From Nissolia schottii (Eukaryota; Streptophyta; Magnoliopsida; Fabales; Fabaceae): a stretch of 64,000 bases of DNA. The stretch is taken from NCBI GenBank assembly GCA_003254905.1, contig QANU01065388.1:138091-202090 (forward strand), written 5' to 3'. Below are positions 36,683 to 48,939 of this stretch, piece by piece (positions within the stretch are counted from its first letter, which is position 1; each line of letters starts with the position of its first letter). The notes under the pieces were generated by a model. It was given only the letters and a program-made list of their open reading frames with translations, had not been told where the DNA came from and made no database searches. The position numbers were made by a program, and so were the translations under genes.

Positions 36683-36910
36683 TTGGTTATCAAACTATAG
36701 TGTTGACACCTTAGTTAATTAGTGATACTTCAACCACTTTGGTTTCTGTCATTTCTTGATTTTTTTAGTCGCAGCGAGGACTCCCTTGCGACCATTTTAA
36801 TAGCTATTCTTTGGTAGCTTTTGTCACCGAATAGCTATTGTCGTGATAGCTCTTCTGTCGCCACCCATTCTCTAGCAAGCCTTGGCAATTATTTCTATTG
36901 CTCGTGGTTG

Positions 36911-37345
36911 CTAACCTTCACATCGCCAATATTCATGCCATCCGCGTCGCCAACATTCATTTCGACGCGAACTCTTAGTCAAAATTCGCTTCTCACTATA
37001 TCGCGAATTTTGGCGACCTAAGAAGATGATAACCTCATTAAAGTCACCAAGGAATACCATAGGAACATCAACAATAGCTCTTAGTTGTTTCAACTCCCTC
37101 CACAAATCTGCTCGTTCAACCCTACTATGTGGGTCATACACAGGACAAATTGCACACTCAAAATTTAACCTAGGTATTTCCCCCTAAATACATACCCACC
37201 TATTTTCTTTTGTAATAGACACATCATATATGAAGTCTTTGTCCCACACACATAACAGACTGCCACCTCCATTTACAATATCAATAGATTTCCATAAGAA
37301 CTCGCTAGAGCCCCACAATTTTCTAACAAACCCTCTGAACATTGA
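36911..37345 (-). pseudogene. LINE endonuclease (EN) fragment
   Basis: The minus strand reads YDPHSRVERADLWRELKQL then VPMVFLGDFNEV, the 'GDFN' active-site region of apurinic-type endonucleases in plant L1 LINEs. Upstream sequence on the same strand (about 37150-37345) continues the domain (FLWKSIDIVNGGGSLLCVWD) with one in-frame stop. Beyond 36990 the frame degenerates. It is a short dead fragment, unlinked to the RNase H pieces elsewhere. Confidence 0.75.
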
Positions 37346-38040
37346 ATATTTCTTAGTTAAAAAAATTATTCAGATCATATGAGATTGTGGTGTATTTTGG
37401 AAATTGCCTAAAGCAGTGGCAATTTGCTTCCACAATAATAAAAATTTAATTAGTAACTTATACAATTTGAATCATTTAATCATACAATCATGCATCATGC
37501 GATTTAATAAATTTTAAGTAAATTGTCACAAAGAATTATATAATTTACTTATTTCTAGTCACATCAAGTACAACCTCAATCTTGTCATTAGAGATTGAAA
37601 TTGAGAGTGACAAAACATTGATTTATTTTTAATAATTTTTTAAACAAATTATCTAAGTTTGTAGCGAATTACTTTTATGACCACAATCTCATAAATTGTT
37701 CCAAACTACCGCAATCTCACATTTCCTCAATCAAATTGCCATAATCGCCTGAAACAACCTTGATCTCAAATGGCTGCGTTTTTCATTATTAATTTTTTTC
37801 TTTTCAATTCAGCTAAATTGGAGACAGGTTTCTTGAATCAAAGGTCATATATTTTGCATTTGATGCGATAATGATTTCTCTCATTCCTCGAAATTATTTA
37901 TTTAATTTCATCAATCATTATTGATTATGATGTGTTTTATTCCCTAAAGTATATCCCTAATTTTCAAAATCCTCAGCCCAGAATTTGCTTGCATTCGTGG
38001 AACAATTGCTGTTGTGGAGGTTTTGATGTTGATATGGTGA
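37346..38040. other. AT-rich spacer
   Basis: Nothing is recognised apart from several short words about Asn/Ile-rich frames with stops. Confidence 0.4.
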
Positions 38041-38044
38041 AATT

Positions 38045-38226
38045 CTAACTATATCATTGTCAAGTGGTAAACGGCTTGATATCGCTTAAGCAAGGTCCCG
38101 AGTTCGAGACCTTGTGAAGGCAACTATCCCCATTGGGAGACTCATCCGACATAACCGAGTGCGTGGCCCAGATTAGTCAAGGCTAAGCCTTGGATACCGG
38201 ACAAGCAACCTAAAAAAAAAATAAAG
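38045..38226 (+). mobile_element. tRNA-derived SINE
   Basis: A box A-like TGTCAAGTGGTAA (about 38058) is followed 30 bases later by a box B-like GAGTTCGAGAC (38100-38110). A GC-richer body follows, and the block ends in a poly-A run (about 38213) within very AT-rich DNA. This is the standard layout of a plant SINE. The target duplication is not resolved. Confidence 0.6.
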
Positions 38227-39638
38227 AGGTCATGTAATGGATTAATTTTAAAATAACTAAAAAAACTCGTATAATGTCATTACGGAGATAATATAGATTA
38301 AATATTAAATGATACATAACAAACAAACAAAAAAATTATTCAAAAATTCACCTATAACATTCTCCAGATTACATTAGCATAAATGTATAGTTTAGCTCAA
38401 TTGATACTGTGATAGTGATTTAATTGAAGTGCCTGCGCTTCACCGTAACCAATATAAAATCGCCAAGTGTTTTTTTTTTTCCTTCTTTTTTTTTTTTTCA
38501 AAGTTTGGTCTTTCTAAAAAATGTAAGTACTAATAAATTATAAATTAATAGATTACATATACCTTTAGTTTTTTTTTTTTTATCGCTTTAAAACTTTTTC
38601 AATTTTTTTTTATTGATTTTTCCCCCTTTTATATAGATCTTGTGTTAAGTAATGATATCTATAAGGATAAAAACAAGTTTTCAAAATTATTCATGGAGAG
38701 TAAAAGCTAAACTTTTAATAGACGGGTTTTTTCTACTCTTGTATACCTAGTATATAAACAGAAAATCTTATATCTTCTCAGAGAACATTTAACGTATGCT
38801 CAGAATATTATTGACTTATTAGTTTGTATACTTTTTAAACATTATAAATCAAAAAACTCTTTAAAAACATGACAAAACAAAAAGAATGTAAAGGAAGAGT
38901 TGGTTATCAATTTTTTTTTTAAATGACTAAATGACGAACATGTTATGGTTGGTTACCAATAACGAGTTAATAGCAATGATAAAAATGGAAGAAAAAAAAA
39001 ATTAGATTCCAAAGAGCAATTTTATTTTGAAATCCCCTTTATTAATGTATAGATAATGCTTTTAAAACACACATTAAACACATTAAATTATATAAATTAA
39101 TTGCAGTTTTTTACTTATATTAGTGTTAAATGCAACGTATCTATACTGTTAATGAAGACAATATATCAATTTGACGCTAACACAACTAAAACTTACACTT
39201 ACTTGAATTGTGATCATTACATGTTAATTTGAGCGTGTAAATCTCAATGCCCTGAAACTGAACTGCCAGGAAGAAAGACACGGTCAAGCGGTTTCTTTAA
39301 AAGAGGGAAAGAAAGAGCATATAACTAACAGTCAGGTTGAAGTCATATTGTGCTAATTACGCTGTTAAAGTCACTGCAAGTTACTGATTCAATCACTGAA
39401 GCTGAAAAATTGCAAATATGCCATTTCCATCACATATTCCATCACAAAAAAATCCAAAAGATCAAATATTCCAAATACAAAGTAAATAACCATACTTTAA
39501 AAAATCTTAAACCATCTTATCCCATGACTACTCTCAAATTGCAGTGTGTGTGTGTGTGCACTTGAGCAAAGAACCTAAACAAATCAAGAAGCAAGGAGCC
39601 GATACATAGCATCCAATTTACAGGGCACAAAATGTCCA
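38227..39638. other. AT-rich spacer and CIPK 3' flank
   Basis: There is no gene signal. A (GT)n tract lies at about 39545-39560 in the likely 3' UTR of the CIPK gene. Confidence 0.45.
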
Positions 39639-41027
39639 TCACTGAGTTTGTTGCTCCACAATCTCCGGTTGCTCCATGTGCAGATTCTGCGCCGGTCCTC
39701 CACGCTGCAATTCCTGCGGCTGCTCTCCCTGCCAGTTCCAAACAATGTCCCTAAGCGCAGGCCTAACATCTTGCTTCACAAGCTTCTGGTACTCCAGCGT
39801 GTCCCCGCTGGTCTTCTTCAGCTCCACCAGATGAAAGACCGGCGTGATCTCGAAAACCTCGGCGTCGATCCCCAAGGGCCCTTTCCTCCCGGCCTTGGAG
39901 CCTTCCAGCCTGAGCAAGCCTCCGTCCTTCTTCTTCACTCTCAGCCGGAGGCGCTTGCAGACGTCTTCCAGCTTAGAGACGATGATCGACGCGGGCTTGT
40001 TGGACGTGAAGCGCTCTTCTTTCTTGCGGTCGGCGTCCTCGAACAAACCAGACAAGTCGAAGCCTGATGAATAAGAGATGATGTCAAAGGCATTCAGATT
40101 GAAAGGCTTTGACAGCTCACTCATCGGCCCGGCGCCGTTCTCGCAAGCTCCAAACACACCATCAGCATCCACGGTGGCAGGCTCTCTGTCTTCGGCTTCA
40201 CTAAAAACCGGCTTCTCTAGCCCTTTTCTGAACCAGGAGCTTTCCATGATCTTGGCCATTGATATCCTTGTCTTCGGGTTCGGATCCAAGATTTTCGACA
40301 GTAACCGGCGCACGTCGGAAGAGAACCAGCTAGGAAACTTGAAGTCTCCCTTGCCGATCTTCTTGTACATCTCCATCAGATTGGAATCCCTGAACGGAAG
40401 ATAACCCGCCAGCAGGACGTACAAGATCACCCCGCAGGACCATATGTCGGCCTTGGCCCCGTCGTAGCCTCTCCTGTTGATCACTTCCGGGGCAACGTAG
40501 GCAGGGGTGCCGCACGTGGTGTGGAGCAGCCCGTCCTGGTGCTTAGATTCAGCCAGTGCACTCAGCCCGAAATCCGAAACCTTCAGATTCTCATTCTCGT
40601 CCAGCAGGAGATTTTCCGGCTTCAGGTCGCGGTGGCACACGCCGCGGCTGTGGCAGTAGTCGACGGCGCTGATCAGTTGCTGGAAATACCTCCTGGCGTC
40701 GTCCTGCTTGAGCTTTCCCTTGGCCACCTTGTTGAAGAGCTCGCCGCCTTTCACGTACTCCATGACAAAGTAGATTTTGGTTTTGGTGGCCATTACCTCG
40801 TAGAGCTCGACCACGTGCGGATGCCTGATCAGCCTCATCACCGAGATCTCGCGCTTGATCTGATCGATCATCCCGACTCTCAGGACCTTCTCCTTGTCAA
40901 CCATTTTGATGGCCACGCTCGCGCCGTTTGTGAGGTTCCTTGCGTGGTAAACCTTGGCAAAAGTTCCTTGGCCCAATAATTTCCCTAGTTCGTATTTTTG
41001 CATGAGCACACCTCCTTTCTCTTCCAT
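39639..41027 (-). CDS. CIPK: CBL-interacting protein kinase (CIPK/SnRK3), CIPK20-like
   Basis: CIPKs are Ser/Thr kinases switched on by calcium-bound CBL sensors at membranes, and control ion transport and stress signalling. This is an uninterrupted 462-residue frame, normal for the intronless CIPK clade. Start: ATG at 41027 ([15 protein letters not shown]), matching family N-termini; a GTG four codons upstream is not needed. Kinase landmarks: G-loop GQGTFAKV (19-26), Lys41, HRD with Asp134, Asn139, DFG 152-154, activation loop to APE 179-181 with the usual Ser, Thr and Tyr positions. The NAF/FISL motif ([18 protein letters not shown], 312-329), which binds CBL and holds the kinase inactive, is intact. 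The phosphatase-interaction segment follows at about 338-365. Sequence around the NAF motif and C-terminus is closest to what I recall of Arabidopsis CIPK20, with CIPK2/10 next. The 'GVCHRD' Cys131 is a small departure from the more common Tyr. GC content is well above its surroundings. Confidence 0.95.
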   Translation of the reverse strand: MEEKGGVLMQKYELGKLLGQGTFAKVYHARNLTNGASVAIKMVDKEKVLRVGMIDQIKREISVMRLIRHPHVVELYEVMATKTKIYFVMEYVKGGELFNKVAKGKLKQDDARRYFQQLISAVDYCHSRGVCHRDLKPENLLLDENENLKVSDFGLSALAESKHQDGLLHTTCGTPAYVAPEVINRRGYDGAKADIWSCGVILYVLLAGYLPFRDSNLMEMYKKIGKGDFKFPSWFSSDVRRLLSKILDPNPKTRISMAKIMESSWFRKGLEKPVFSEAEDREPATVDADGVFGACENGAGPMSELSKPFNLNAFDIISYSSGFDLSGLFEDADRKKEERFTSNKPASIIVSKLEDVCKRLRLRVKKKDGGLLRLEGSKAGRKGPLGIDAEVFEITPVFHLVELKKTSGDTLEYQKLVKQDVRPALRDIVWNWQGEQPQELQRGGPAQNLHMEQPEIVEQQTQ

Positions 41028-43308
41028 TTCTGGTAGCACTTGCTGTATGCAACCAATGCTAATATCAGTAGTGGTTAGTACAAGCTGCTGTGCTTCTCGA
41101 GATGTTCAAAGCTCAACCGTCCTCGCAAACATAATGCTTCGGAATATCACAATCACAATGGCTGAGATTTATGGCTGCCTCAGTCGTTTCGGCACAAAGA
41201 AGATGAGGGAAGTGGACCACACATCCAATCCTGTAAAGGTTGAAAGAGGGTGGATTAAATGGAGGCAGAACCTCTTTGGCCTCTTCAGATAAGGAATTTT
41301 TGACTATCAAGCACATCTTTCAGCATTCCCTGGTATTTGTGATGACACTAGAGAGCCCTCTAGAGAGTTTTTTGCAGAGTGATCAAGGAATAAAGCAAAA
41401 CTTTCAACTACTCAAGCAGTAGAGGCATGTAACGAAAGGCACACCTGAAAGAAAGAAGAGAAAGTTTATTAGGTAAACTAAGAGAATCTAATCAATAACT
41501 ACATCAAAGTTTTATGAGCCTAAGCAGCATAACATACAAAAGGCCAAACTTGAATTTAATGACAGGTAAGAAATGACCTCTATTTTCTTTTGATATTCAT
41601 AACCTCGCTAGGTTCCAAACAAACTAATTACGTGTTTGGATTTCAGTTGGAAAACCCCACAATCAATTCAGAGGCTCTAAAACTAAAAAATTTCACTTTT
41701 AAATTGACCATAATTGATTTTGGACCAGCCCCACCGGTTTTCCAAACATGGACTAAGAAAAGGGGCAAAAATACCGAATTGAATGAGTATTAGGAGGCTT
41801 TGAATCATATATTTTTACAGGATCAGATTTGAAGACAAGTTACCTAATCCATTAATTACAGTCCTCTATATTACAAATTAATCATGAATAAATCCTTTGC
41901 AGCAAATAAAAAGAAAACGTGTAAACAATTTCTGACTCTTAAGAATTAAATCCAAACCAGAGGTGGAAGTACTCTTACACTATGTAGGAGAAATACAGTT
42001 TAATCAAAGGATCAATTTAATCAAATACCACACAACCATAATGAACTTTAGACTAGTGAAAAAGGGGTAAAAGGTACGTGTAACGCTCGAGTTTTCAAAG
42101 TGGGCCAACCCAACTCACCCGAGTCAGCCCATCACAGGTGGCGAGCTAGAATCATAAAAGCTGGCCGGCTCACTTTAGTGGTAAGCCAGAAAAAATGCCA
42201 ACCTGACTCAACCCACCCAATGAAGCGACGGTCGCAAAATGCCAACCCTACTTAATCCCACCCAAAATTCAGATAGTTTAAAGAAATAAATTCTGCAAGG
42301 TTGAAAGTAGCCAATAACTAGAATGTGTTGGCAACATTTTCTATCCCCATGTGATTCAACTTTCCATTATAATCAAGACATAAATTTGGCATTATATCAA
42401 ACAATTTTCATGCTTGTTTCACATGTCACACAAGTCCTTTTCAGTACATATTGGTAAGGGTAGTGACCAAGATGCTAAGAAATATTCCTTACATCCAAGC
42501 TTAGTAATTCATATGATTCATATCACTTCTGTTTGTAATAATTCATTAGAATAAGCAACAAATCCGCAAAATATCTTCTATAATGAAAGAAATATGAAAT
42601 TCCCATTATGAGAAATGTATCAGAATCAATGTCTCAACTTTGCAAAAATGAAACAGATGATTGCACTAGCTAGATTATAGTTCATAGTTACACTGGTTCA
42701 ACCAGTTAAATTTGTGGTTAAACTGTGATTAAATAAAAAATATTTAACAAGACTCTGAGTAGAATCGACTAAAATCCTCAAACAAAAACCTAAAATAAGA
42801 TCAAAGTTTTCTCTTTTTATTTTAAAAAAAAAAAAGAAAAAGAAAAAAGAATAGCAAACACCCCTCCCCTCACAAAATAGAAAAAAGACAAAAAGTGAGA
42901 GATGCTAGATAAAAACATCTTGACTCAATAAAATCAAGCACCAAAAGCCTAATGCTAAAGGTATTAACTTTATTTTCAAAAAAAAGAAAATCTCAAAAAC
43001 CGCATCTGGTATAAGAGGTTGCACTGCACCAATATCATGAATTACCGGGACGTTATGCCCATTGAATCCTAAAGATAACGCTGGACAAATATAGCCGACA
43101 AACTCATGAAAACAGGCAACAACCATCCATATCTATACCAGAAAATTTGGCAGATGCCAACACACAATTCACAAAGGCTCAAAATTCAAAGCTCAAATCT
43201 TTTCGATCCATAAATGCAGTTTAAAACCCAATTCATATTCTAAAACAACGAGAAGAGTCACAACGATCCAAAACACAACTAATAGAAAACATGCAGAAGG
43301 GTATCATC

Positions 43309-43311
<3 letters not shown>
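41028..43311. other. CIPK upstream region and repeats
   Basis: Directly upstream the minus strand has possible 5' UTR acceptors (GCATACAG at about 41052). At about 42075-42290 a GC-richer block with GGGCCAACCCAACTCACC and related words resembles a non-autonomous hAT-type element. A 73-residue minus-strand frame at 42905-43126 reads fairly naturally (ALSLGFNGHNVPVIHDIG) but matches nothing I know. It could be an upstream exon or chance. Confidence 0.35.

Positions 43312-43346
<35 letters not shown>
43312..43346. repeat. (TA)n microsatellite
   Basis: About 17 TA units, ending at a single N (43347). Confidence 0.95.
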
Positions 43347-43580
43347 NTTAGGTGTGAAATTACTCTCCAAAAAAAATGTTTAAGTGGTTATTGAAAAAAA
43401 AAGTGTTAATTTAGTCTTTAATAATGTTAACATAATTCTTAAAATTTTAAAATATTTTTTTATTAGTCATTGGAATTTTAAAAAAATTGCTGAGAGAAAC
43501 TAACGAAGGCAACAATTTAATCTTTTAAGGACTAAATTAACACTTTATTTTTTTATTTAAAAATCACTTAGATGATGTTT

Positions 43581-44322
43581 GATATGAGGTAATTTATTTA
43601 GATTACTGGTAATCTAACTTTTAAATTATCTGATAATTCACATTGTCTTCAAAGTGGTAATGTGAATTGCTGGTAATCTGAATTACTCAAGTAAACCACA
43701 TTCTTGTAATGTGAATTACCTCCATGGGAGGTGTCTATCTGCATTACCACATCTAGATAATCTTAAATAATAATAATAATAATAACAACAACAATAAAAT
43801 GATAATAATATAAAAACAATAATAATAATAATAATAATGAAATAATAATAATAAAACTAGTACTACTAAAAAAATAATAAAAAATAGAAATAATAATAAT
43901 AATAAAATTAAAAAATTATTAATAATAAAAATAATGATAATATAATAATAATAATGAAATAATAATAATAAAACTAATAATAATAATAATAATAACAACA
44001 AAATGATAATAATATAAAAACAACAACAATAATAATAATTAAAAAAATAAAAATGGAAATAATAATAATAAAAGTAAAAAATTAGTAATAATAAAAATAA
44101 TGATAATATAATAATAATAATAATAATAACAATAAAATGGTAATAATAATAATAATGAAATAATAAAAATAAAACTAATAATAATAACAAATAATAAAAT
44201 AATAATAAAAGTAAAAAATTAGTAAAAATAAAAATAACGACGAAGATGATGATGATAATAATAATAAATAAATAAATAAATAAAGTAATGATGATGATGA
44301 GTAATGTATATTACCTCGTATG
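43581..44322. mobile_element. possible MITE expanded by an AAT microsatellite
   Basis: The words GATATGAGGTAAT...GATTACT at 43581-43608 recur inverted at the right end (GTAATGTATATTACCTCGTATGC, 44301-44323). The internal sequence near the left end also contains several GTAAT/ATTAC words. The long AAT tract sits between these ends. This would make it a small inverted-repeat element whose centre expanded into a microsatellite. The arm match is short and imperfect. Confidence 0.4.
43764..44300. repeat. imperfect (AAT)n microsatellite, about 540 bp
   Basis: AAT units are interrupted by AAC, AAAAT, GAT and longer islands, and larger blocks (about 130-190 bases) recur within it, e.g. 'AATAATAATGAAATAATAATAATAAAACTA'. 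It ends in (AAAT)n and (GAT)n. No coding value. Confidence 0.95.
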
Positions 44323-44381
44323 CGTAATTTTGAATAAGAGCATTGCTATTTAACTCTAAAAATATTTACGAAGGCCATGCA

Positions 44382-44741
44382 TAGGGGTGATAACAGGTTA
44401 GGCCAGACCCTTAACAGGTAGAGTCTTTGTCACTAATTTTTGGCATGTGCCTGGCCTAGAGCCTGGTAGGCCAACCTTTTTTCTTTTTTGCCAAATGAGA
44501 GTTTTAGTTTTAGGGTTTCTTATTTTTTTTTCTTATTAAAGAAATAAAATTGTATTAATAAATAAGGTTAAATTAAATATCACAAAGAATAACATTAGCT
44601 TGGTGGTTAATGCATTCCTTCATAACAGGCCTTGGAAACAACTTGAGTCTGACCTCTTTATCTGAACAAGCTTTTCAAAAGATTGACCTTTTTTTTAAAC
44701 AGGTCAGGTTAGGCCTATGGCCCTGACGTTCCCACTCCTAG
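44382..44741. mobile_element. non-autonomous hAT-like element
   Basis: The left end TAGGGGTGATAAC and right end GTTCCCACTCCTA are imperfect inverted repeats matching the plant hAT pattern 'CAGGGGTG...'. Next to them AACAGGTTAGGCCAGACC and CAGGTCAGGTTAGGCCTATG also pair inversely. The flanking 8-mers (gccatgca and gcacgcaa) are similar but not identical, so the target duplication has drifted or the edges are slightly off. Confidence 0.6.
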
Positions 44742-46302
44742 CACGCAAGGCAGAATTTGATCGAAAGCAAGAACAAAATAGTTGAGATAAGCATGGGAGA
44801 TAAAAATGTAATATTTGCACGTTCGTATATCATGCACTAAAATAGTTTTGAGCCAATTTTTTTTTGTCTTACTCCAGTACTCCATCAAATTTAAGGATAT
44901 CGATATCCTATGATTATCTGTGGTTAAGAAATAACCATGTTTCCTGTTAACTTTAATTATTTATTATTTTAAATTTGAAAGCTAATTATAACCATTGAAA
45001 TATAAAGATGCATGTACCGATACTGTTGTAAAAACTAGGGTATCGAAAGAAAGAATAAACTTTTTTAAATGATTATTTTGAGTGTTCGGTCTTTTAACTT
45101 TTAAAGTTTCTTATACAACTTTTTATTGGGGTAGTGGTTACATATAATCCTTCTTATGGTGGTAATCCATATCAATTTATAATTTGTTTAGTTTTTTCAC
45201 CATTATAATATATTTTCGAGGAAATTTTCTTGCCCAAATTATTTTTACTAAATTATATTAATTTTTTAAAATTTTAATTTTAATTTTACTAAAATTATTT
45301 CATTTGATCCCAATAATTTTTTTCTAATTTAAAAATAACCTTCTCTTGCTTCCTATATTTAAAAATATAAATATTAAAAGTTAAATAATTTATATAAAGA
45401 TAATATCAATAAATTTAAAATAATTTTGTGCACGAGTATTACCTAATTTTTCAAGATTTAAACTCTTCTTGCCTGTGAACTTCATGTAAAATTGTAATTC
45501 AACTTGCATTGCCATTAACAACTTTTGGGTTGATTTTTTTTAATATAAAGTATTTTCTAGAATTACTATAAATATATATTAGAATATTAATTCTTTTTAA
45601 TAAGGACAATAATTTTTTTAAAAAAGATTCAATTGATGAGTAAAATTATTTACTATTCTATTATTTTTTTGTCAACAATATTTTATTATTGAGTTTAAGT
45701 AAAAATATTAAATACGTACGTTTAAACAAAATATTAAATATTTTCCCCTAAAAAACACGTTTTTGAAAAGAAAAAAATAAAGGCATTAAATACTTTTTTA
45801 TTCAACGGTCTTTGTAAAGTTCAACTTCTTTAGTAATAAGCCGAAACATGTTACAATTTATTTTTGGGAAAGATAGTCAGAGATCTAATGCATTAGTGTT
45901 TTGTTAATTTCGTGCATTCATAAAGTGAATTAAATTTATACAAAAGAATCTTTTACCAAAATAATTTATATAAAAATCCCTAATTTAGGTCAAACTTATT
46001 TATTATGGGCAATTATTTGAATGGAATGAGTACTAATTAGACTAATTTGGATTTTTTTTAATAAACAATGGGGTGGAGACGTCCAACCAAAAACTAAAGA
46101 CTATAATCCAACTACATGGGGAACATAATATCGGCTCTATCAGTTAAAATTATTAGAGACAAAAAATTAGGAATGAATTCGTCGTGAGAGTGAAAACCTC
46201 TGAAATGCCAATGCTTGACTAGAATATTTGAACAATAATTAGTTTTTCTATAGAAGTGATTCACCTTAATGGTCTAATTTGGCAACTTAAAATCGTGTTA
46301 CA

Positions 46303-46342
<40 letters not shown>

Positions 46343-47440
46343 AATCAAAGTTTAATGTTATTGAGGTAAAAAAAAGTACAATGGAACCATTACCAATTTT
46401 ATTTAAATTACTAGTACCAAACAATGTTCTTATACATAAAAGTTTAAGTAAACTCACAAAATCTCAACAAATTCAAATTGTAAACTCAACTCATAAATCG
46501 TAAGAGTTTACATATGTAAGAAATGTATCTTATAAGCAATATAATTAAAACTAAACATGATTAAATGGTGTATTTATAATTGACATTGAATAATGTTAAC
46601 TTTAAAATAAAATAAATGAAAGAAATATCATAAATATACCTTAATGCATGACGCTTAATTGTTATGTCATGTTTTATTTTATACATATATCACTTTATAG
46701 TTCGATAAAACATAGCTCAATTATGATCAATATATAAAATTAGCTTAATAAACTCAATAGATATTATCTAACATAAACAAAGTCAAATAAGTATCTAACA
46801 AGGTTATCAAATTTATACATTTTGAGGTAAACTCGTTGGTAGTTTTTAACTTACAAACTTACTAGTAAAATCGAGAGTTTACTTAAAATTGTATGAGTTT
46901 ACTAAAAAAGAGTTTACATAAATGTTAAGTTGTTTTGTATAGTAAAATCGTAAACTTGTAAGAATTTACGAGTTAACTCGAGAGTTTAACCACCATAATA
47001 TTAATGATATTAAATCCTAACTAATTTAATTAAAATTAATTTAGTTTATTAGCATAAAAGAAAATATTTTCTAATACTAACTTTTTTAGTCTTAAAACTT
47101 GAACTCAAAACTAAAATTTATCCACGAAAAAGAAGTCTCGGCCAACTATTAGATGTGTGTAAATTTTTGCATCAATATCTAAAATCAAAATTTGAAAAAA
47201 TATTAAAATAAAATTTTACTGAAATTATAGTTTAAAATTTTAAAATATATCGTATGTTACTAAACTAACATCACAATTTGGAAAAAAAATTAAACTTTTA
47301 CTCAAATTATAATTTAAAATTGTAAAATATATTGTATGTTATTGATATATTTTTGCTTGGTTGTGAATTAAATATAAAAAAGTTTAAAATTAATGCTGTA
47401 ATCCAACACGTTACTTAACAGATTGGCAAAAATATACCAC
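44742..47440. other. AT-rich intergenic DNA
   Basis: No gene. (TA)n at 46305-46338. From 46430 to 47000 words such as GTAAACTC and GAGTTTAC recur in both orientations (e.g. CGTAAGAGTTTAC at about 46499 and GAATTTACGAGTTAACTCG at about 46963), suggesting a palindromic repeat element. Confidence 0.45.
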
Positions 47441-47659
47441 ACCGCACGTTAGTCAAACATTGATAATTTGGTCATTATTTAAAAGCAAAATTTTTAAAAT
47501 TCTACTAACAACCAACAATTTTTGTACAAGAGGAAATAATAGATTTAATTGGGTATTGTTGCTGGGACAATGAATCTGAATACATGGTATGGTGGTTCGC
47601 AGAACATTAACGCCAAAAAGGATATCGCATTCTCGTGAGTCCGCAAGACACCAAATCAT

Positions 47660-47900
47660 AGTATGACACGTGGCGCCTGTAGTTGCGGGTTCGAGAGATG
47701 CAGCCTTCCCCGTGTGTTCCGTTAGCAAGCCTAAAAGTACCAATTGCACTGATTTCGGGACACGTGTAACGTAATGATTGGTCGTGAGGGTGGAAATGTT
47801 CACAGGGCGGGGACCAGTGTCTTCCAGATTCAGATTCTGGCATTCGCGCGTGTCTTAATGCAAATAACTCATGAATCATGATGCAATGGATTCATATATA
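47660..47900 (+). promoter_or_regulatory. orphan promoter-like island 1 (ABRE, G-box, TATA)
   Basis: The island is GC-richer than its surroundings. It contains GACACGTGGCGCC (47665-47677, a full ABRE core ACGTGGC), GACACGTGTAAC (47759-47770, G-box) and TATATA at 47895. No convincing gene follows: the first ATG (47946) opens only 22 codons. On the opposite strand a 90-codon frame exists but looks like chance. Could be the promoter of a lost gene or a fragment. Confidence 0.4.
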
Positions 47901-48689
47901 GCTGAATGGAATTACTGAATCACCCTCGAAGCCAATAATTAAGCAATGCCATATGTACGGTCTTCTTTTCGTCATTTGGCCATTACTTTGGTTACTTTTC
48001 GATTAAAAGGTTAATATTTTGGAGTATTTTCCTTTTCCTCTTGCGTGCTACCAAGGTATCTTAAATTCTATTATCAGGAAGAAAAAAATACTAATCTTTT
48101 TGAATGTCTTCAACTTTGAGGTCCTCTTCTTAGAATGGTAGTATGCCTACACCACCCTATTTGTTAAGTTTTATGATGGATCCAAAAAATTATTACGCAG
48201 AGACAACAATAACAACATAATTGTGTGAGAAATGTTTTTTTTATTTTTTATTTTTTTTATAAACAATGCGGCAAAAAAGCCTAAAATCAACCTATACGAT
48301 TATAATTATTGGAGACAAGATACACACACAATAAGCTAAAAAAAATGAATAAAAACAAGAATACTATCAAACAACATCATTCCTTGCTAAAAACTAAATT
48401 CCTTCTTAACAAACCCGTCAACACAAAATTAGCCTCAACACGTGAGAAATCTTTACCACAACATTCCTATCACAAAGCTCTTGAATAGCAACAATGATAG
48501 TTCGACACAAGAAATAAAGTATAAAAGAATAGAAGAGCAACTAAAAACCTCATATCTAACCAAGATTATAGAGTCTTTTCAAACAAGAATAATAGAAAGG
48601 GAACTATGCAGCCTTAATCCTACTACTTTTTGGTACTGAAAGAGATATGACTCTGTCCTATGTAGAAGGTTTTGATGAGAAGAAAATAC

Positions 48690-48935
48690 CAAGTTAGACC
48701 AATTAAAATGAATCAAAAAAATTTGGAATATTTTAAAAAGGAAATACAAAATATTTAGACAATGAATTAATAAGACCATCCAAGTTTCCTTGGAGTTGTG
48801 CCAGATTTTATGTAATGAATGCCTCAGATAATAAGGGGTGTGGAGCTCCTAGGATTGTTATCAATTACAAACCATTAAATACTATACTTAGGTGGATTAG
48901 ATATCCTTTACCAAAAAAAAAAAAAAACATACTTC
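48690..48935 (+). pseudogene. endogenous pararetrovirus (Caulimoviridae-like) reverse transcriptase fragment
   Basis: A short stretch reads as the start of a reverse transcriptase of the plant pararetrovirus type, including the block APRIVINYKPLN and then RWIRYPL. In this family an Arg/Val-Ile-Asn-Tyr-Lys-Pro-Leu-Asn block comes shortly before the palm domain. The piece is split by at least one frame change and stops near 48740-48775, and it runs into a poly-A tract at 48913. The catalytic YxDD region, coat and movement regions are not visible. It is a dead genomic fossil. A Ty3/gypsy reverse transcriptase is the main alternative. Confidence 0.6.
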
Positions 48936-48939
48936 ATTA

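Noticed and set aside
41028..41039. Four-codon N-terminal extension of the CIPK
   Set aside because: It begins at GTG. The ATG at 41027 matches the N-terminus of known family members.
43753..44190. 145-codon minus-strand frame of Leu, Ile, Phe and Tyr
   Set aside because: It is the translation of the AAT microsatellite and has no protein-like composition.
47453..47879. Minus-strand frames of 90 and 116 codons over promoter-like island 1
   Set aside because: They overlap each other in different frames, contain no recognisable motif and lie over ACGT/TATA regulatory-type sequence.
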